Notes: generated by a model from the letters alone, not told the origin. Counted from the first letter of the stretch, positions 10,861 through 19,724 are shown. The stretch is 64,000 bases of DNA from Hyphomicrobiales bacterium (GCA_024236415.1 JACKKN010000009.1:118762-182761), one strand, 5' to 3'. Translations and numbers: made by a program.

Positions 10861-10899
10861 AAACGCCGGCGGGGGCCTGGGAGGCGCCGCCGGCGTTTT
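10861..10899 (+). terminator. Intrinsic terminator of hupB
   Basis: An 11-bp perfect stem (10861-10871 with 10888-10898, AAACGCCGGCG and complement) has further pairing in the loop and ends in a run of four T. It lies 21 bases after the hupB stop. Confidence 0.75.
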
Positions 10900-10940
10900 C
10901 ATGTCCGGATTCCGCGGCCGCGGCGGCGCCGAGATTAGGC

Positions 10941-10970
10941 TTGCCAGGCCCCGGGCCCAGGACCTATTGA
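10941..10970 (+). promoter_or_regulatory. Probable tRNA-Val promoter
   Basis: TTGCCA (10941-10946), an 18-base spacer and TATTGA (10965-10970) lie 31 bases before the tRNA 5' end. The layout resembles the boxes ahead of tRNA-Asp in this window. Confidence 0.45.
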
Positions 10971-11001
10971 TTCCCCGGGCCCCCTCGCGGGCGCCCCACC
11001 G

Positions 11002-11077
11002 GGGGCGGTTAGCTCAGTTGGTAGAGCGCCACGTTTACACCGTGGATGTCGGCGGTTCGAGCCCGTCACCGCCCACC
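11002..11077 (+). tRNA. tRNA-Val(TAC)
   Basis: A 76-base cloverleaf with encoded CCA. The acceptor GGGCGGT pairs with ACCGCCC, the D-arm is GCTCAGTTGGTAGAGC, and the anticodon stem CCACG/CGTGG encloses loop TTTACAC (anticodon TAC at 11035-11037). The T-arm GGTTCGAGCCC is intact. A short TTTTCC/GGAAAA inverted repeat follows within about 30 bases, before the 3' end of the convergent EAL gene. Confidence 0.97.
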
Positions 11078-11125
11078 ATTCCCGGTGTTTTCCGCCGGGG
11101 AAAATCCAGGCCACAATCCAGGGTT

Positions 11126-14077
11126 TCAGTGCTTCGCGTCGGTGTCGCCATCGATTTCGCCGTCACCCGCGGTGGTGGTGGCGGCTGACCCGGCGTCGGG
11201 GGGGCCGGCCAGGTTGCCGGACTCGAGGCGGGCCTGGAAGGCCTCGGCGGTCAGCGGGCGGCCGAACAGGTAGCCCTGCACCACGTCGCACCCGTGGGCG
11301 CGCAGGAAGTTCATCTGCCGCCGGGTCTCGACCCCCTCGCCGGTGGACTTCAGCCCCAGCCCCTTGGCCATGGCCAGGATGGCGGTCACCAGGGCCACGT
11401 CCGACGGCTTGTCGGGCAGGTTGCGCACGAACGACTGGTCGATCTTCAGCGCGTCGAAGGGGTAGCGCTGCAGGTAGCTCAGCGACGAGTAGCCGGTGCC
11501 GAAGTCGTCCACGGTCAGGCGGCAGCCCATCTCGTGCAGCCGTTCCAGGATGTCGCGGGTGTCGCTGGCGTGCTCGACGATCAGGCCCTCGGTGATCTCC
11601 AACTCCAGGGCCGCCGCCGGCAGCCCCGACAGCATCAGCGCGTCGCGCACGGCGGAGAGGATCTCGCCGTTGCGGATCTGGCGCGGCGACACGTTCACGG
11701 ACAGGCGGAACGACCGGCCCGCGCGGTCGTACCACGACCGGGCCCGCTGGCAGGCGGTGCGCAGCACCCATTCGCCGATGGGCACGATCAGGCCGGTCTC
11801 CTCGGCCAGCGGGATGAACTGGTCCTGGCCGACCGTGCCGAACTCGGGGTTCTCCCAGCGCAGCAGCACCTCGGCGCCGATCAGGGTGCCGGCGGCGGCG
11901 TCGATCAGCGGCTGGTAGCGCAGGGTCAGCTCGTCGTTGGCGATGGCGTCGCGCAGGCGCGCGCGCATGGCCAGGCGCCGGGCGCCGTCGGCGCGCAGGG
12001 CCGGCGAGAAGAAGCTGTGGGTGTTGCCGCCGGCCTCGCGCGCCTTGGCCAGGGCGGCATGGGCGTTGCGCACCATGACCGGCGCCGAATCGCCGTCGGT
12101 GGGGGCCATGCTGATGCCCGCGTTCAGGGTCACGACGATGCCCTGGCCCTCGACGACCAGGGGCTCGTGCGCGGTTTCCAGCAGGGTCAGGGCGGTCTGT
12201 TCGGCCAGGGTCGAGGTGGCCACGTTGGGCAGCACCGCCAGGAACTCGTTGGTGGCCGAGCGGGACAGCCACTGGCCGGGCCCCAGGCCGTCGCGCAGGC
12301 GGCCGGCGATCTGCAGCAGGGCGGCGTCGCGCGCCGCCCGGCCCAGGGTCGAGGCGATGTGCTCGATCTCGTCGCTGGCGATGGCGATGACCGCCACCTT
12401 GTGGCGGTTCAGGCCCATGGCGCGCAGGGCGTCGTCCAGGCGCGGCAGGGCCAGGTGGTTGGTGGGCAGGCCGGTCAGGTGGTCGTAGTTGGTCTGCCGC
12501 TGCAGGTTCTCCTCGGCCTCCTTGCGCTCGCTGATGTCGGTCAGGTGGCCGGCGAAGTTGACCGGCTTGCCGTCGTCGTCGCGGGCGCAGGCGCCGCGCG
12601 CCTCGACCCAGATCCAGTGGCCGTCGCGGTGGCGGTGGCGGAAGGTCACCTGGAACACCGGGGTGCGGCCGGTGAAATGTTCCCGCATGCCCAGGCGCAC
12701 GGCCCCCATGTCTTCCGGGTGCAGGTGGTCCTGCCAGCGGTAGTCCGCCATCTCGGCGTCGGTGAACCCGATCATCTGCTGCCACACCGGCGAGAACCAG
12801 ATGCGGCGGGTCGCCATGTCCCAGTCCCACAGGCCCTCGTGGGCGCCGTTGACGGCCAGCTGGAACCGGTTGGCGGTGTCGCGCAGGGTATCCACGGCGC
12901 GCTTGCGGGCCAGGGCCGTGGCGATGATCTCGCCGACCAGCCGGAGCCGCCCGACGATCGCCTCGGACCAGTCCGCGGTGCGCTTGAAGCAGGCGAAGCT
13001 GATGGCGCCCAGGACGTCGTCACCGGTCTTCAGGGGCACGGAGAGGTAGGTCTCGAGGCCCATGTGGCCGAACAGGTCGCGCTCGACGGTCGCTTCCGCG
13101 GGCAGGTCCGCCAGGCGCTGGAAATGGATCGTCTCGCCGGCGCGGAAGCGGGCGAAATGCCAGGGCAGGGTGCGCACGGAAACGGGACTGGGCAGTTCGC
13201 GCCCCGGGTCCGGGGACACCACGTCGACGGGGATGGCCTGGGTGCCGTCCTCGGACTGGATCAGCATGGCCACGCGGTCGCAGGCCAGGAAGGCGCGCAG
13301 CTCGATCAGGCATTCGTGGATCCGGTCCTCGATCTGGTCGTTGGCCGCGGTGGCCAGACGGGCGGAGATGCCGGACACCAGGGACTGGCCGCGCTCGTTC
13401 TCGCGCAGGGCGTTTTCGGACCGCACCCGTTCCTCCAGCTCGCGCGTGGCCCGGGTCAGCAGCTGGCGGTGGGTCAGCAGGATCAGCGCCACCGCGACGG
13501 CATCGCCCAGCAGCAGTTCGGTCGCCGGGCCCCAGGCCGCATAGGCGCCAAGGCTGTCCAACAGGGGGGTGCCCAGCTTCAGCAGGCCCCAGGCCAGCAG
13601 CAGCACGGCGGCGATTCCCTGCACCGGCCACAGGGCCGGCTGGCGGTTGCGCATCAACAGGTGGCCGGCGTGGGTGGTCGCCAGGCCGCCGAACAGGGTC
13701 AGCGGCACGGCCAGGGCGACGGCGCCCAGGTCCAGGACCGTGGCGGCGGTGGCCCAGCCGACCACCGCCGTCGCCGCCACGGCGATCAGGCCGCGGTGCA
13801 CGGTTCCGCGCACGAAGGCCGCCGAGCCGGCCAGCAGGTAAACGGCGCTGACGGCGGTCAGGCTCTCGGCCAGGAAGGCGGTGCCTGCCTCGCCCAGGAC
13901 CGGTCCCGCCGCCATGCGCGGCGGGTACTGGGCTGCGAACAGGCCCAGGCCCACGGCCCACCACCCCAGCCCGCGCGGCGCCTCGGGCGCGAAGCGCAGG
14001 TAGACCAGGGCGCCCAGCAGGATCGACGTGCCGACGAAGGCCGCCACCATATGCGCGGGCAGGGAGACGTCGAGCAT
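11126..14077 (-). CDS. Membrane-anchored GAF-PAS-GGDEF-EAL signalling protein, probable c-di-GMP phosphodiesterase
   Basis: A 983-residue protein that probably degrades cyclic di-GMP. The first 205 residues hold about seven hydrophobic helices (an MHYT/MASE-like sensor region). A short coiled coil, a GAF domain (about 240-390) and a PAS domain (about 402-518, WDWDMATRRIWFSPVWQQMIGF) follow. The GGDEF domain is degenerate: the signature is replaced by SATNEF near 608, so cyclase activity is unlikely. The EAL domain (about 715-955) has EVLLR for EALLR. It keeps SVNVSPRQ, ELEITEG, DDFGTGYSS, LKIDQSFV, EGVET and VQGYLFGRP, so phosphodiesterase activity is plausible. ATG at 14077 is preferred over an in-frame TTG at 14110. 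The stimulus is unknown. Confidence 0.88.
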   Translation of the reverse strand: MLDVSLPAHMVAAFVGTSILLGALVYLRFAPEAPRGLGWWAVGLGLFAAQYPPRMAAGPVLGEAGTAFLAESLTAVSAVYLLAGSAAFVRGTVHRGLIAVAATAVVGWATAATVLDLGAVALAVPLTLFGGLATTHAGHLLMRNRQPALWPVQGIAAVLLLAWGLLKLGTPLLDSLGAYAAWGPATELLLGDAVAVALILLTHRQLLTRATRELEERVRSENALRENERGQSLVSGISARLATAANDQIEDRIHECLIELRAFLACDRVAMLIQSEDGTQAIPVDVVSPDPGRELPSPVSVRTLPWHFARFRAGETIHFQRLADLPAEATVERDLFGHMGLETYLSVPLKTGDDVLGAISFACFKRTADWSEAIVGRLRLVGEIIATALARKRAVDTLRDTANRFQLAVNGAHEGLWDWDMATRRIWFSPVWQQMIGFTDAEMADYRWQDHLHPEDMGAVRLGMREHFTGRTPVFQVTFRHRHRDGHWIWVEARGACARDDDGKPVNFAGHLTDISERKEAEENLQRQTNYDHLTGLPTNHLALPRLDDALRAMGLNRHKVAVIAIASDEIEHIASTLGRAARDAALLQIAGRLRDGLGPGQWLSRSATNEFLAVLPNVATSTLAEQTALTLLETAHEPLVVEGQGIVVTLNAGISMAPTDGDSAPVMVRNAHAALAKAREAGGNTHSFFSPALRADGARRLAMRARLRDAIANDELTLRYQPLIDAAAGTLIGAEVLLRWENPEFGTVGQDQFIPLAEETGLIVPIGEWVLRTACQRARSWYDRAGRSFRLSVNVSPRQIRNGEILSAVRDALMLSGLPAAALELEITEGLIVEHASDTRDILERLHEMGCRLTVDDFGTGYSSLSYLQRYPFDALKIDQSFVRNLPDKPSDVALVTAILAMAKGLGLKSTGEGVETRRQMNFLRAHGCDVVQGYLFGRPLTAEAFQARLESGNLAGPPDAGSAATTTAGDGEIDGDTDAKH

Positions 14078-14115
14078 GAAAGCGGTCCGCTCCGGTCTGG
14101 AAAACAGCAATTAAT

Positions 14116-14949
14116 TCAATGATAAGCGCGACGATGTTCCATGTCCACATGGGACCCCTCCACCTCGGCCATGCGCGACAGGTGGGCCGCCGTGGCCTTC
14201 AGGTGGGGCAGGTAGGTGGCGATGAACTCGGCCGTCGGAATCTTGATGGACCCGGGAATCCACAGGATGTTGACGCAGGCGATGACCCGGCCGTGCACCA
14301 GCACCGGCACGGCGATGGCGCTCAGGTCCGGACTCAGTTGCGGGTTGCCGGTCCAGTACCCCGTCTCGCGCACGCCATAGCCCTGGCGCAGGGTCTGGTC
14401 CACCAGCGCCGCGACCCAGGCCCCGTTGTTGGCGACCCGGTCGTCAGGGTCCGGGGACCGGCGCAGCTTGGCCAGGATCTCGTCCCGCTCCTCGGCCGGG
14501 CAGAAGCCCAGGTAGGCCCGGCCCAGGGCCGACTGCAGCATGCCGGGGCGGATGCCGATCACGTCGCGGTTGACGGGGAACGGGCAGTGCAGGCGCGAGG
14601 TCTCCAGGATCAGCATGGCGCGGCCGTCGAACACCGCCAGGTCCGAGGGCCAGACCACCCGGTCGCACAGGTTGCGCAGCAGCGGCGCCGCCAGCTCGGC
14701 GATGCGCGGCACGGTGTACACCCGGTTGGTGAAGGTGAACGCCCGGTCGGTGACCCGGTAGGCACCATCTCCCAGGCTGCGCTGGACCCAGCCGCGCTCG
14801 GCCAGGGTCTTCAGGATCCGCAGCAGGGTGGCCTTGGACAGGCCCGTGCCCTGGTGGATCTGGGCCAGGGTCGCGCCCGGCCGCGTGCCCAACCATTCCA
14901 GCACCTCGATCCCCCGGCCCAGGGCGCGGATCGCCTTTACCTCGGTCAT
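14116..14949 (-). CDS. IclR-family transcriptional regulator
   Basis: A 277-residue regulator. It has an N-terminal winged helix-turn-helix (about 1-70, with AQIHQGTGLSKATLLRILKT) and a C-terminal GAF-like effector domain of the IclR type. IclR proteins bind short palindromes near their own promoters and respond to small organic acids or aromatics. It is divergent from the TRAP-TAXI transporter, with 181 bases between the starts that contain several short palindromes (14969-14999). It is therefore the likely local regulator of the transporter and of the sulfatase-like hydrolase beyond it. The effector cannot be deduced. Confidence 0.9.
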   Translation of the reverse strand: MTEVKAIRALGRGIEVLEWLGTRPGATLAQIHQGTGLSKATLLRILKTLAERGWVQRSLGDGAYRVTDRAFTFTNRVYTVPRIAELAAPLLRNLCDRVVWPSDLAVFDGRAMLILETSRLHCPFPVNRDVIGIRPGMLQSALGRAYLGFCPAEERDEILAKLRRSPDPDDRVANNGAWVAALVDQTLRQGYGVRETGYWTGNPQLSPDLSAIAVPVLVHGRVIACVNILWIPGSIKIPTAEFIATYLPHLKATAAHLSRMAEVEGSHVDMEHRRAYH

Positions 14950-14968
14950 CTGTGGCCACCTTATCCGT

Positions 14969-14999
14969 GGTTCCCGAACCGGGATTTCACCACGTGAAA
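14969..14999. promoter_or_regulatory. Candidate IclR-type operator cluster
   Basis: Three perfect short palindromes overlap or abut: GGTTC-CC-GAACC (14969-14980), TCCCG-AAC-CGGGA (14972-14984) and TTTCAC-CAC-GTGAAA (14985-14999). The last, 15 bp long, is the size IclR dimers usually bind. All lie between the IclR gene and the transporter promoter. Confidence 0.4.
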
Positions 15000-15006
15000 C
15001 CCCAGC

Positions 15007-15035
15007 TTGTCACCCATTGGGGGCGGCCGTACCTT
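15007..15035 (+). promoter_or_regulatory. Possible promoter of the TRAP operon
   Basis: TTGTCA (15007-15012), a 17-base spacer and TACCTT (15030-15035) lie just downstream of the palindrome cluster and about 95 bases before the permease start. Confidence 0.35.
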
Positions 15036-15130
15036 CGAATCGGCCGTCCGGCGCAACGGTGCCGGTGAGCCGAATGAACGACCGCCCCGACTGGAATGAC
15101 AAAGAACAGGGGCGGCGCGGGAGGATAACG

Positions 15131-17050
15131 ATGCGGGACGTGCCGGCCGGCGGGCAGCCGATGGAGGCCAGGGTCCGCGGCGCCGTCGCCGCCGGGATCG
15201 GCATCGCCATCAGCCTGGCGGCCTTCTACATGGCCGGGTTCGGCATCTTCGACGAGACCCTGACCCGCGTCGGCCTGGTGTCCCTGGGCCTGATCCTGGT
15301 TGTCACCGTCTATCCCCTGGATCCCGCCACCGGCGGGCTGGTGCCCGGCGCGGCCTGGATCCGGGTGCCCCGCGACCTCGCCATGGTCGCCGTCATCGCC
15401 TTCTCCGCCTGGCACTTCTTCGCCATCCGCGGGGAGCTGGACGAGGGGCTGTACGACCTGACCACCTTCGACCAACTGGTGGGCGCGGCGGCGCTGGTGG
15501 TGCTGCTGGACCTGACCCGGCGCATGGTCGGCCTGCCCCTGGCCCTGATCTGTATCGCCTGCATGGGATACGCCCTGTTCGGCGAGCAGCTGCCGTGGAT
15601 CTTCCGCCACGCCGGCTTCTACACCGAGGATGTGCTGACCGTGGTCTGGTACAGCTTCGACGGCGTGTTCGGCCGCCCCGTGGCCGTGATCACCAGCATG
15701 ATCCTGATCTTCGTCGTGTTCGGCGCCATTTTGGAGGGGATCGGCGCCGGCGACGTGCTGCTGAAACTGGCCTTCCGCACCACCGGCCGGCTGCGCGGCG
15801 GCCCGGCCCATGCCGCCGTGGTCGCCAGCGCCCTGTTCGGCACCATGTCCGGGTCCACTGTGGCCAACGTGGTCGGCACCGGGGTGTTCACCATCCCCGT
15901 GGTGCGCAAGCGCGGCTTCTCGGCCACCTTCGCCGGGGCCATCGAGGCGGCGGCCTCGTCGGGGGGGCAGTTCATGCCGCCGGTCATGGGCGCCGTCGCC
16001 TTCATCATGGCCGACGTGACCGGGGTGCCGTACCTGACCATCTGCATCGCCGCCCTGATGCCGGCCCTGTTCTATTACGGCAGCCTGTTCTGTGCCGTCA
16101 GCGTCGAGGCCCGGCGCCTGGGAATCGAGCCGGTCGCCGAGGGCGCCGCGGTGGCCCTGACCCGGTCCGACTGGATCATGACCCTGACCTTCGCGGTGCC
16201 GCTGGTGGTGGTGGTGGGCGCCCTGGTGGCGGGGCGCTCGGCGGCCATGGGCGGGTTCCTGGCCTGCCTCACGGCCCTGGTCCTGGGCTTCCTTTTCAGC
16301 GCCGACTTCCGCCGCCGTCCCCAGGCCCTGGTCGGCATCCTGGTGCAGGCAGGAAGGGCAAGCGCGACGATCCTGGTGGCCGTGGCCGCGGTGGGCATCA
16401 TCATCGGCATCATGAACCAGACCGGCCTGGGCCAGCGGTTCGCCAACGTCATCCTGGTGCTGGCCGGCGACACCCTGATCGGCGCCCTGCTGGTGATGAT
16501 GGGAGGCTGCCTGGTGCTGGGCATGGGCATGCCCACGGTGCCGGCCTACCTGATCATCGTGCTGGTGGTGGGGCCTGTGATCGCCAAGTTGGGGGTTCCG
16601 GTGCTGCTGGTGCACCTGTTCGCCGTCTATTTCGGCGTGCTGTCCGCGGTCACGCCGCCGGTGGCACTGGCCGCCTATGCCGCGGCGCCCATCACCGGGG
16701 CCTCGCCCATGGCCACGGCGGTGACCGCCGTGCGCATCGCCCTGATCGGGTTCATCGTGCCGTTCGTGCTGGTCTACAACCCGTCCCTGTCCCTGGTCTT
16801 GCAGTTCGAGCCGGCGGCCTTCGTCTGGATCTGTGTCCGCCTGGCCCTGGCCATCTGGCTGCTGACCACGGGCCTGGCCGGGTTCGAGCGCGAGCACCTG
16901 GCGCCGCCGTGGCGGGTCCTGCGCCTGGTGTTGGGCACGTCCCTGCTGTTGGAGGGTGCGGCGTTGCAGGCCGCCGCCCTGGTTCTCGGGCTGCTGCTGG
17001 TGGGTTACGAGTGGCGGCCGGTCCTGCGCAAACGATTCAGTCAAACCTAG
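15131..17050 (+). CDS. TRAP transporter, fused 4TM/12TM permease (TAXI type)
   Basis: The inner-membrane permease of a tripartite ATP-independent periplasmic transporter. The small (DctQ-like) and large (DctM-like) subunits are fused, as is typical for TAXI-type systems. The 639 residues are almost wholly hydrophobic. DctM features include SSGGQFMPPVMGAVAFIMAD, GLGQRFANVILVLAGDTLIG and GMGMPTVPAYLIIV. The ATG at 15131 has an excellent GGGAGG site 6 bases upstream; a longer frame open to 14828 overlaps the divergent regulator and is rejected. The substrate-binding protein begins 11 bases after the stop. Substrate unknown. Confidence 0.93.
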   Translation: MRDVPAGGQPMEARVRGAVAAGIGIAISLAAFYMAGFGIFDETLTRVGLVSLGLILVVTVYPLDPATGGLVPGAAWIRVPRDLAMVAVIAFSAWHFFAIRGELDEGLYDLTTFDQLVGAAALVVLLDLTRRMVGLPLALICIACMGYALFGEQLPWIFRHAGFYTEDVLTVVWYSFDGVFGRPVAVITSMILIFVVFGAILEGIGAGDVLLKLAFRTTGRLRGGPAHAAVVASALFGTMSGSTVANVVGTGVFTIPVVRKRGFSATFAGAIEAAASSGGQFMPPVMGAVAFIMADVTGVPYLTICIAALMPALFYYGSLFCAVSVEARRLGIEPVAEGAAVALTRSDWIMTLTFAVPLVVVVGALVAGRSAAMGGFLACLTALVLGFLFSADFRRRPQALVGILVQAGRASATILVAVAAVGIIIGIMNQTGLGQRFANVILVLAGDTLIGALLVMMGGCLVLGMGMPTVPAYLIIVLVVGPVIAKLGVPVLLVHLFAVYFGVLSAVTPPVALAAYAAAPITGASPMATAVTAVRIALIGFIVPFVLVYNPSLSLVLQFEPAAFVWICVRLALAIWLLTTGLAGFEREHLAPPWRVLRLVLGTSLLLEGAALQAAALVLGLLLVGYEWRPVLRKRFSQT

Positions 17051-17061
17051 GGAGGATCACC

Positions 17062-18084
17062 ATGGAGAGAAAACGCACGTTGCTCGCCGCCGTCCTGGCG
17101 GCCGGCCTGGTGGCGGCCGGGGCCGCGGCCCAGGCCAAGGAGTTCGTCAAGCTGTCGACCCTGGGACCGGGCAGCTCGCCCTACCTGGTGATGTCGACCT
17201 TCGCCAACATCGTCAACCAGAGCGTTCCCGACCTGGAGGTCCAGGTCAACGCCACCGGCGCCGCCACCAAGCACGCGGTGCAGGCGGCCGAGGGCAAGAT
17301 CGACCTGTTCATGTCCTCGCCCCTGGTGCACACCTTCATGATGGGCAAGAAGGCCATGTACCAGAAGATGGACAACGCCCCCGAGCTGGCCAAGAACCTG
17401 CGCACCCTGTTCAACTTCCCCATCGGCATCTACCACTTCGTGGTCTACGCCGACTCGGGCATCCAGGACATGAAGGACATCAAGGGCAAGACCGTGTTCC
17501 TGGGCCCGCCCACGGGCGCCGCGTCGCGGGTCACCGCCGGCCTGATCAAGGCCGTCACCGGGTATGAGGAAGGCAAGGACTACAAGGCCGTCAAGATGGG
17601 CTGGGGCGCCGCCAGCCAGGCCTTCCAGGACAAGCAGCTGGACGTGTACTGCAACCCCACCAATGCGCCCAGCCCGGTGATCAGCCAGGTCGCCCTGACC
17701 AACAAGATCCGCATTCTGGGGCTCAGCGACGCCGACCTGAAGAACCCGGCCGTGCGCAAGCTGATCGACCGGCCCGGCGGCGGCGAGGGGACCATCCCCG
17801 CCGGCGTCTATGGCAAGAACCAGGTCAACACCGAGGGCGCCAAGAGCGTTGCCTCGTGGGTCGGCATCGGCGCCGGCAAGCACCTGTCGGACGAAGCCGC
17901 CTACAACATGGTCAAGGCATTCTGGACCAAGGTGCCGACCATGGAGGGCGACGCGCCGTGGCTGCGCAACCTGAAGGTCGAGAACGCCTTCACCCAGATC
18001 AACATCCCCCTGCACCCGGGCGCCGCCAGGTACTATAAGGAGATCGGCCTGACCATTCCCGAAAAGGCGATGTCTCCGCAATAA
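17062..18084 (+). CDS. TAXI-family TRAP transporter solute-binding protein
   Basis: The periplasmic receptor for the permease just upstream. The 340 residues start with a Sec signal peptide (basic MERKR, a hydrophobic core, cleavage probably after AAAQA). A mature two-lobed TAXI-type domain follows (KLSTLGPGSSPYLVMSTFAN, VNATGAATKHAVQAAEGKID, GKTVFLGPPTGAASR). TAXI proteins are known or suspected to bind glutamate, dicarboxylates and other organic anions, but the ligand here is not evident. A GGGAGGATCACC ribosome site precedes the ATG. The next gene, a sulfatase-family hydrolase, suggests an ester or sulfonate/phosphonate-type ligand; that is inference. Confidence 0.93.
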   Translation: MERKRTLLAAVLAAGLVAAGAAAQAKEFVKLSTLGPGSSPYLVMSTFANIVNQSVPDLEVQVNATGAATKHAVQAAEGKIDLFMSSPLVHTFMMGKKAMYQKMDNAPELAKNLRTLFNFPIGIYHFVVYADSGIQDMKDIKGKTVFLGPPTGAASRVTAGLIKAVTGYEEGKDYKAVKMGWGAASQAFQDKQLDVYCNPTNAPSPVISQVALTNKIRILGLSDADLKNPAVRKLIDRPGGGEGTIPAGVYGKNQVNTEGAKSVASWVGIGAGKHLSDEAAYNMVKAFWTKVPTMEGDAPWLRNLKVENAFTQINIPLHPGAARYYKEIGLTIPEKAMSPQ

Positions 18085-18129
18085 CCCGCCGGATCGGCGG
18101 GAAGGGGCGGGGGCAAAGGTCCCCGCCCC
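18085..18129 (+). terminator. Double hairpin between the TAXI binding protein and the hydrolase
   Basis: CCCGCCG/CGGCGGG (18085-18101, 3-base loop) is followed by GGGGCGGGG/CCCCGCCCC (18104-18129). There is no T tract. It may reduce read-through into the next gene or stabilise the upstream transcript 3' end, which would favour high binding-protein expression. Confidence 0.4.
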
Positions 18130-18149
18130 GACTGACAAAGAAGGACTCC

Positions 18150-19724
18150 ATGGCAGACGTCAAGAACATCCTCTTCATCATGGCCGACCAGTTGCGGGCC
18201 GACTACCTGTCGTGCGAGGGGCATCCGCACCTGCACACGCCGCACCTGGACGGCCTGGCGGCGCGCGGGGTCAGGTTCACCCGGGCCTATGTGCAGGCCC
18301 CGGTGTGCGGTCCGTCGCGCATGTCGTTCTACACCGGCCGCTACGTCATCTGCCACGGCGCGTCCTACAACAACTACCCCCTGCGCGTGGACGAGCGCAC
18401 CATGGGCGACTTCCTCAAGCCGCTGGGCCTGCGCACCACCCTTGTGGGCAAGACCCACATGGTCGCCGACACGGCCTCGATGCAGCGCCTGGGCATCGAC
18501 CCCACGTCGTCGCTGGGCGTGTTCATCCGCGAGTGCGGGTTCGAGCCCTACGAACGCGACGACGGCCTGCACCCGGACCAGGCGGTCGACCCCAACCTGG
18601 CCTACAACGCCTACCTGCGGGCCCGGGGCTACGCCGGCGACAACCCCTGGCACGAGTACGCCAACGCCGCCGCTGGCCCGGACGGCGAAGTCCTGAGCGG
18701 CTGGTACATGCGCAACGCCCGCCTGCCGGCGCGGGTCGCCGAGGAGCATTCGGAAACGGCCTACATGACCGACCGGGCCATGGCCTTCATCGACGAGGCG
18801 GGCGAGGACCCCTGGTGCCTGCACCTCAGCTACATCAAGCCGCACTGGCCCTACATGGCGCCGGCGCCGTACCACGACATGTACGGACCCCAGGAGGTGA
18901 TCGCCGCCAACCGCACCGATGACGAACGGGCAACGCCGCACCCGGTGATCGCCGCCTTCATGGAGCACGGCGAGAGCCAGTGCTTCGCCCGCGACGAGGT
19001 GCGGCACACGGTGATCCCCACCTACATGGGCCTGACCCGGCAGATTGACGACCACATGGGACGGCTGTTTGCGTTCCTGGAGGCGCGCGGCCGCCTGGAC
19101 GACACCCTGATCGTGTTCACCAGCGACCACGGCGACTACCTGGGCGACCACTGGCTGGGCGAGAAGGACCTGTTCCACGAGGAATCGGTGCGCATCCCCC
19201 TGATCGTGTATGACCCCAGCGACGCCGGCCGCGCCCGCGCCGGCACGGTGGTGGACGACCTGGTGGAATCCATCGACCTGGTGCCCACCTTCGTCGAGGC
19301 CGTGGGCGGCCAGGTGCAGCCGCACCTGATGGAGGGCCGGTCGCTGCTGCCCCTGCTGCGCGGCGACGTGCCGGCGGACTGGCGCCCGGCGGTGTTCAGC
19401 GAATCCGATTTCTCGTCGCGCGCGGCGCGCACCGCCCTGGGGCTGTCGCCCAACGAGGCGCGGGCCTTCATGGTGCGCACGGCGGACTGGAAACTGGTCC
19501 GTTACGAGCGCTATCCGCCGCAGCTTTTCAACCTGCGCGACGACCCCCGCGAGCAGGTCGACCTGGGCGCCGATCCGGCCCGGGCGGGGCGCCGGGCGGA
19601 GCTTTCCGACATGCTGTTCGAGTGGCTGCGCCTGCGCCGCCACCGGGTCGGAATCTCGGACGCCCAGATCGAGCAAAGGACCGGCACGGCGCACAAAAGG
19701 GGGTACCTGTTCGGCGTCTGGTGA
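18150..19724 (+). CDS. Sulfatase-superfamily hydrolase, phosphonate monoester hydrolase-like
   Basis: A 524-residue type I sulfatase/phosphonate monoester hydrolase family protein. The metal ligands start at MADQ (Asp12). The formylglycine site is Cys53 in VCGPSR, matching the CxPSR maturation signature. FTSDHGDYLGDH and a following GEKDLFHEES supply the remaining metal and substrate ligands. The overall layout (DDTLIVFTSDHG, IPLIVYDP, LVESIDLVPT) recalls rhizobial phosphonate monoester hydrolase more than lysosomal-type sulfatases. It has no signal peptide, so it is probably cytoplasmic and acts after uptake by the adjacent TRAP-TAXI system. It would cleave sulfate, phosphate-diester or phosphonate esters; the physiological substrate is unknown. 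Confidence 0.85.
   Translation: MADVKNILFIMADQLRADYLSCEGHPHLHTPHLDGLAARGVRFTRAYVQAPVCGPSRMSFYTGRYVICHGASYNNYPLRVDERTMGDFLKPLGLRTTLVGKTHMVADTASMQRLGIDPTSSLGVFIRECGFEPYERDDGLHPDQAVDPNLAYNAYLRARGYAGDNPWHEYANAAAGPDGEVLSGWYMRNARLPARVAEEHSETAYMTDRAMAFIDEAGEDPWCLHLSYIKPHWPYMAPAPYHDMYGPQEVIAANRTDDERATPHPVIAAFMEHGESQCFARDEVRHTVIPTYMGLTRQIDDHMGRLFAFLEARGRLDDTLIVFTSDHGDYLGDHWLGEKDLFHEESVRIPLIVYDPSDAGRARAGTVVDDLVESIDLVPTFVEAVGGQVQPHLMEGRSLLPLLRGDVPADWRPAVFSESDFSSRAARTALGLSPNEARAFMVRTADWKLVRYERYPPQLFNLRDDPREQVDLGADPARAGRRAELSDMLFEWLRLRRHRVGISDAQIEQRTGTAHKRGYLFGVW

Noticed and set aside
10706..11188. Plus-strand frame containing AQLVERHVYTVDVGGSS
   Set aside because: Translation through tRNA-Val and the hupB terminator; not a gene.
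11294..14122. 942-codon frame opposite the EAL gene
   Set aside because: A long antisense frame produced by GC-rich codon bias; composition is Gly/Gln/Val/His-rich without domains, while the minus-strand frame has clear domains.
14828..15130. Longer N-terminus for the TRAP permease
   Set aside because: The extension overlaps the divergent IclR gene and its operator region and lacks transporter-like sequence; the GGGAGG site fixes the start at 15131.
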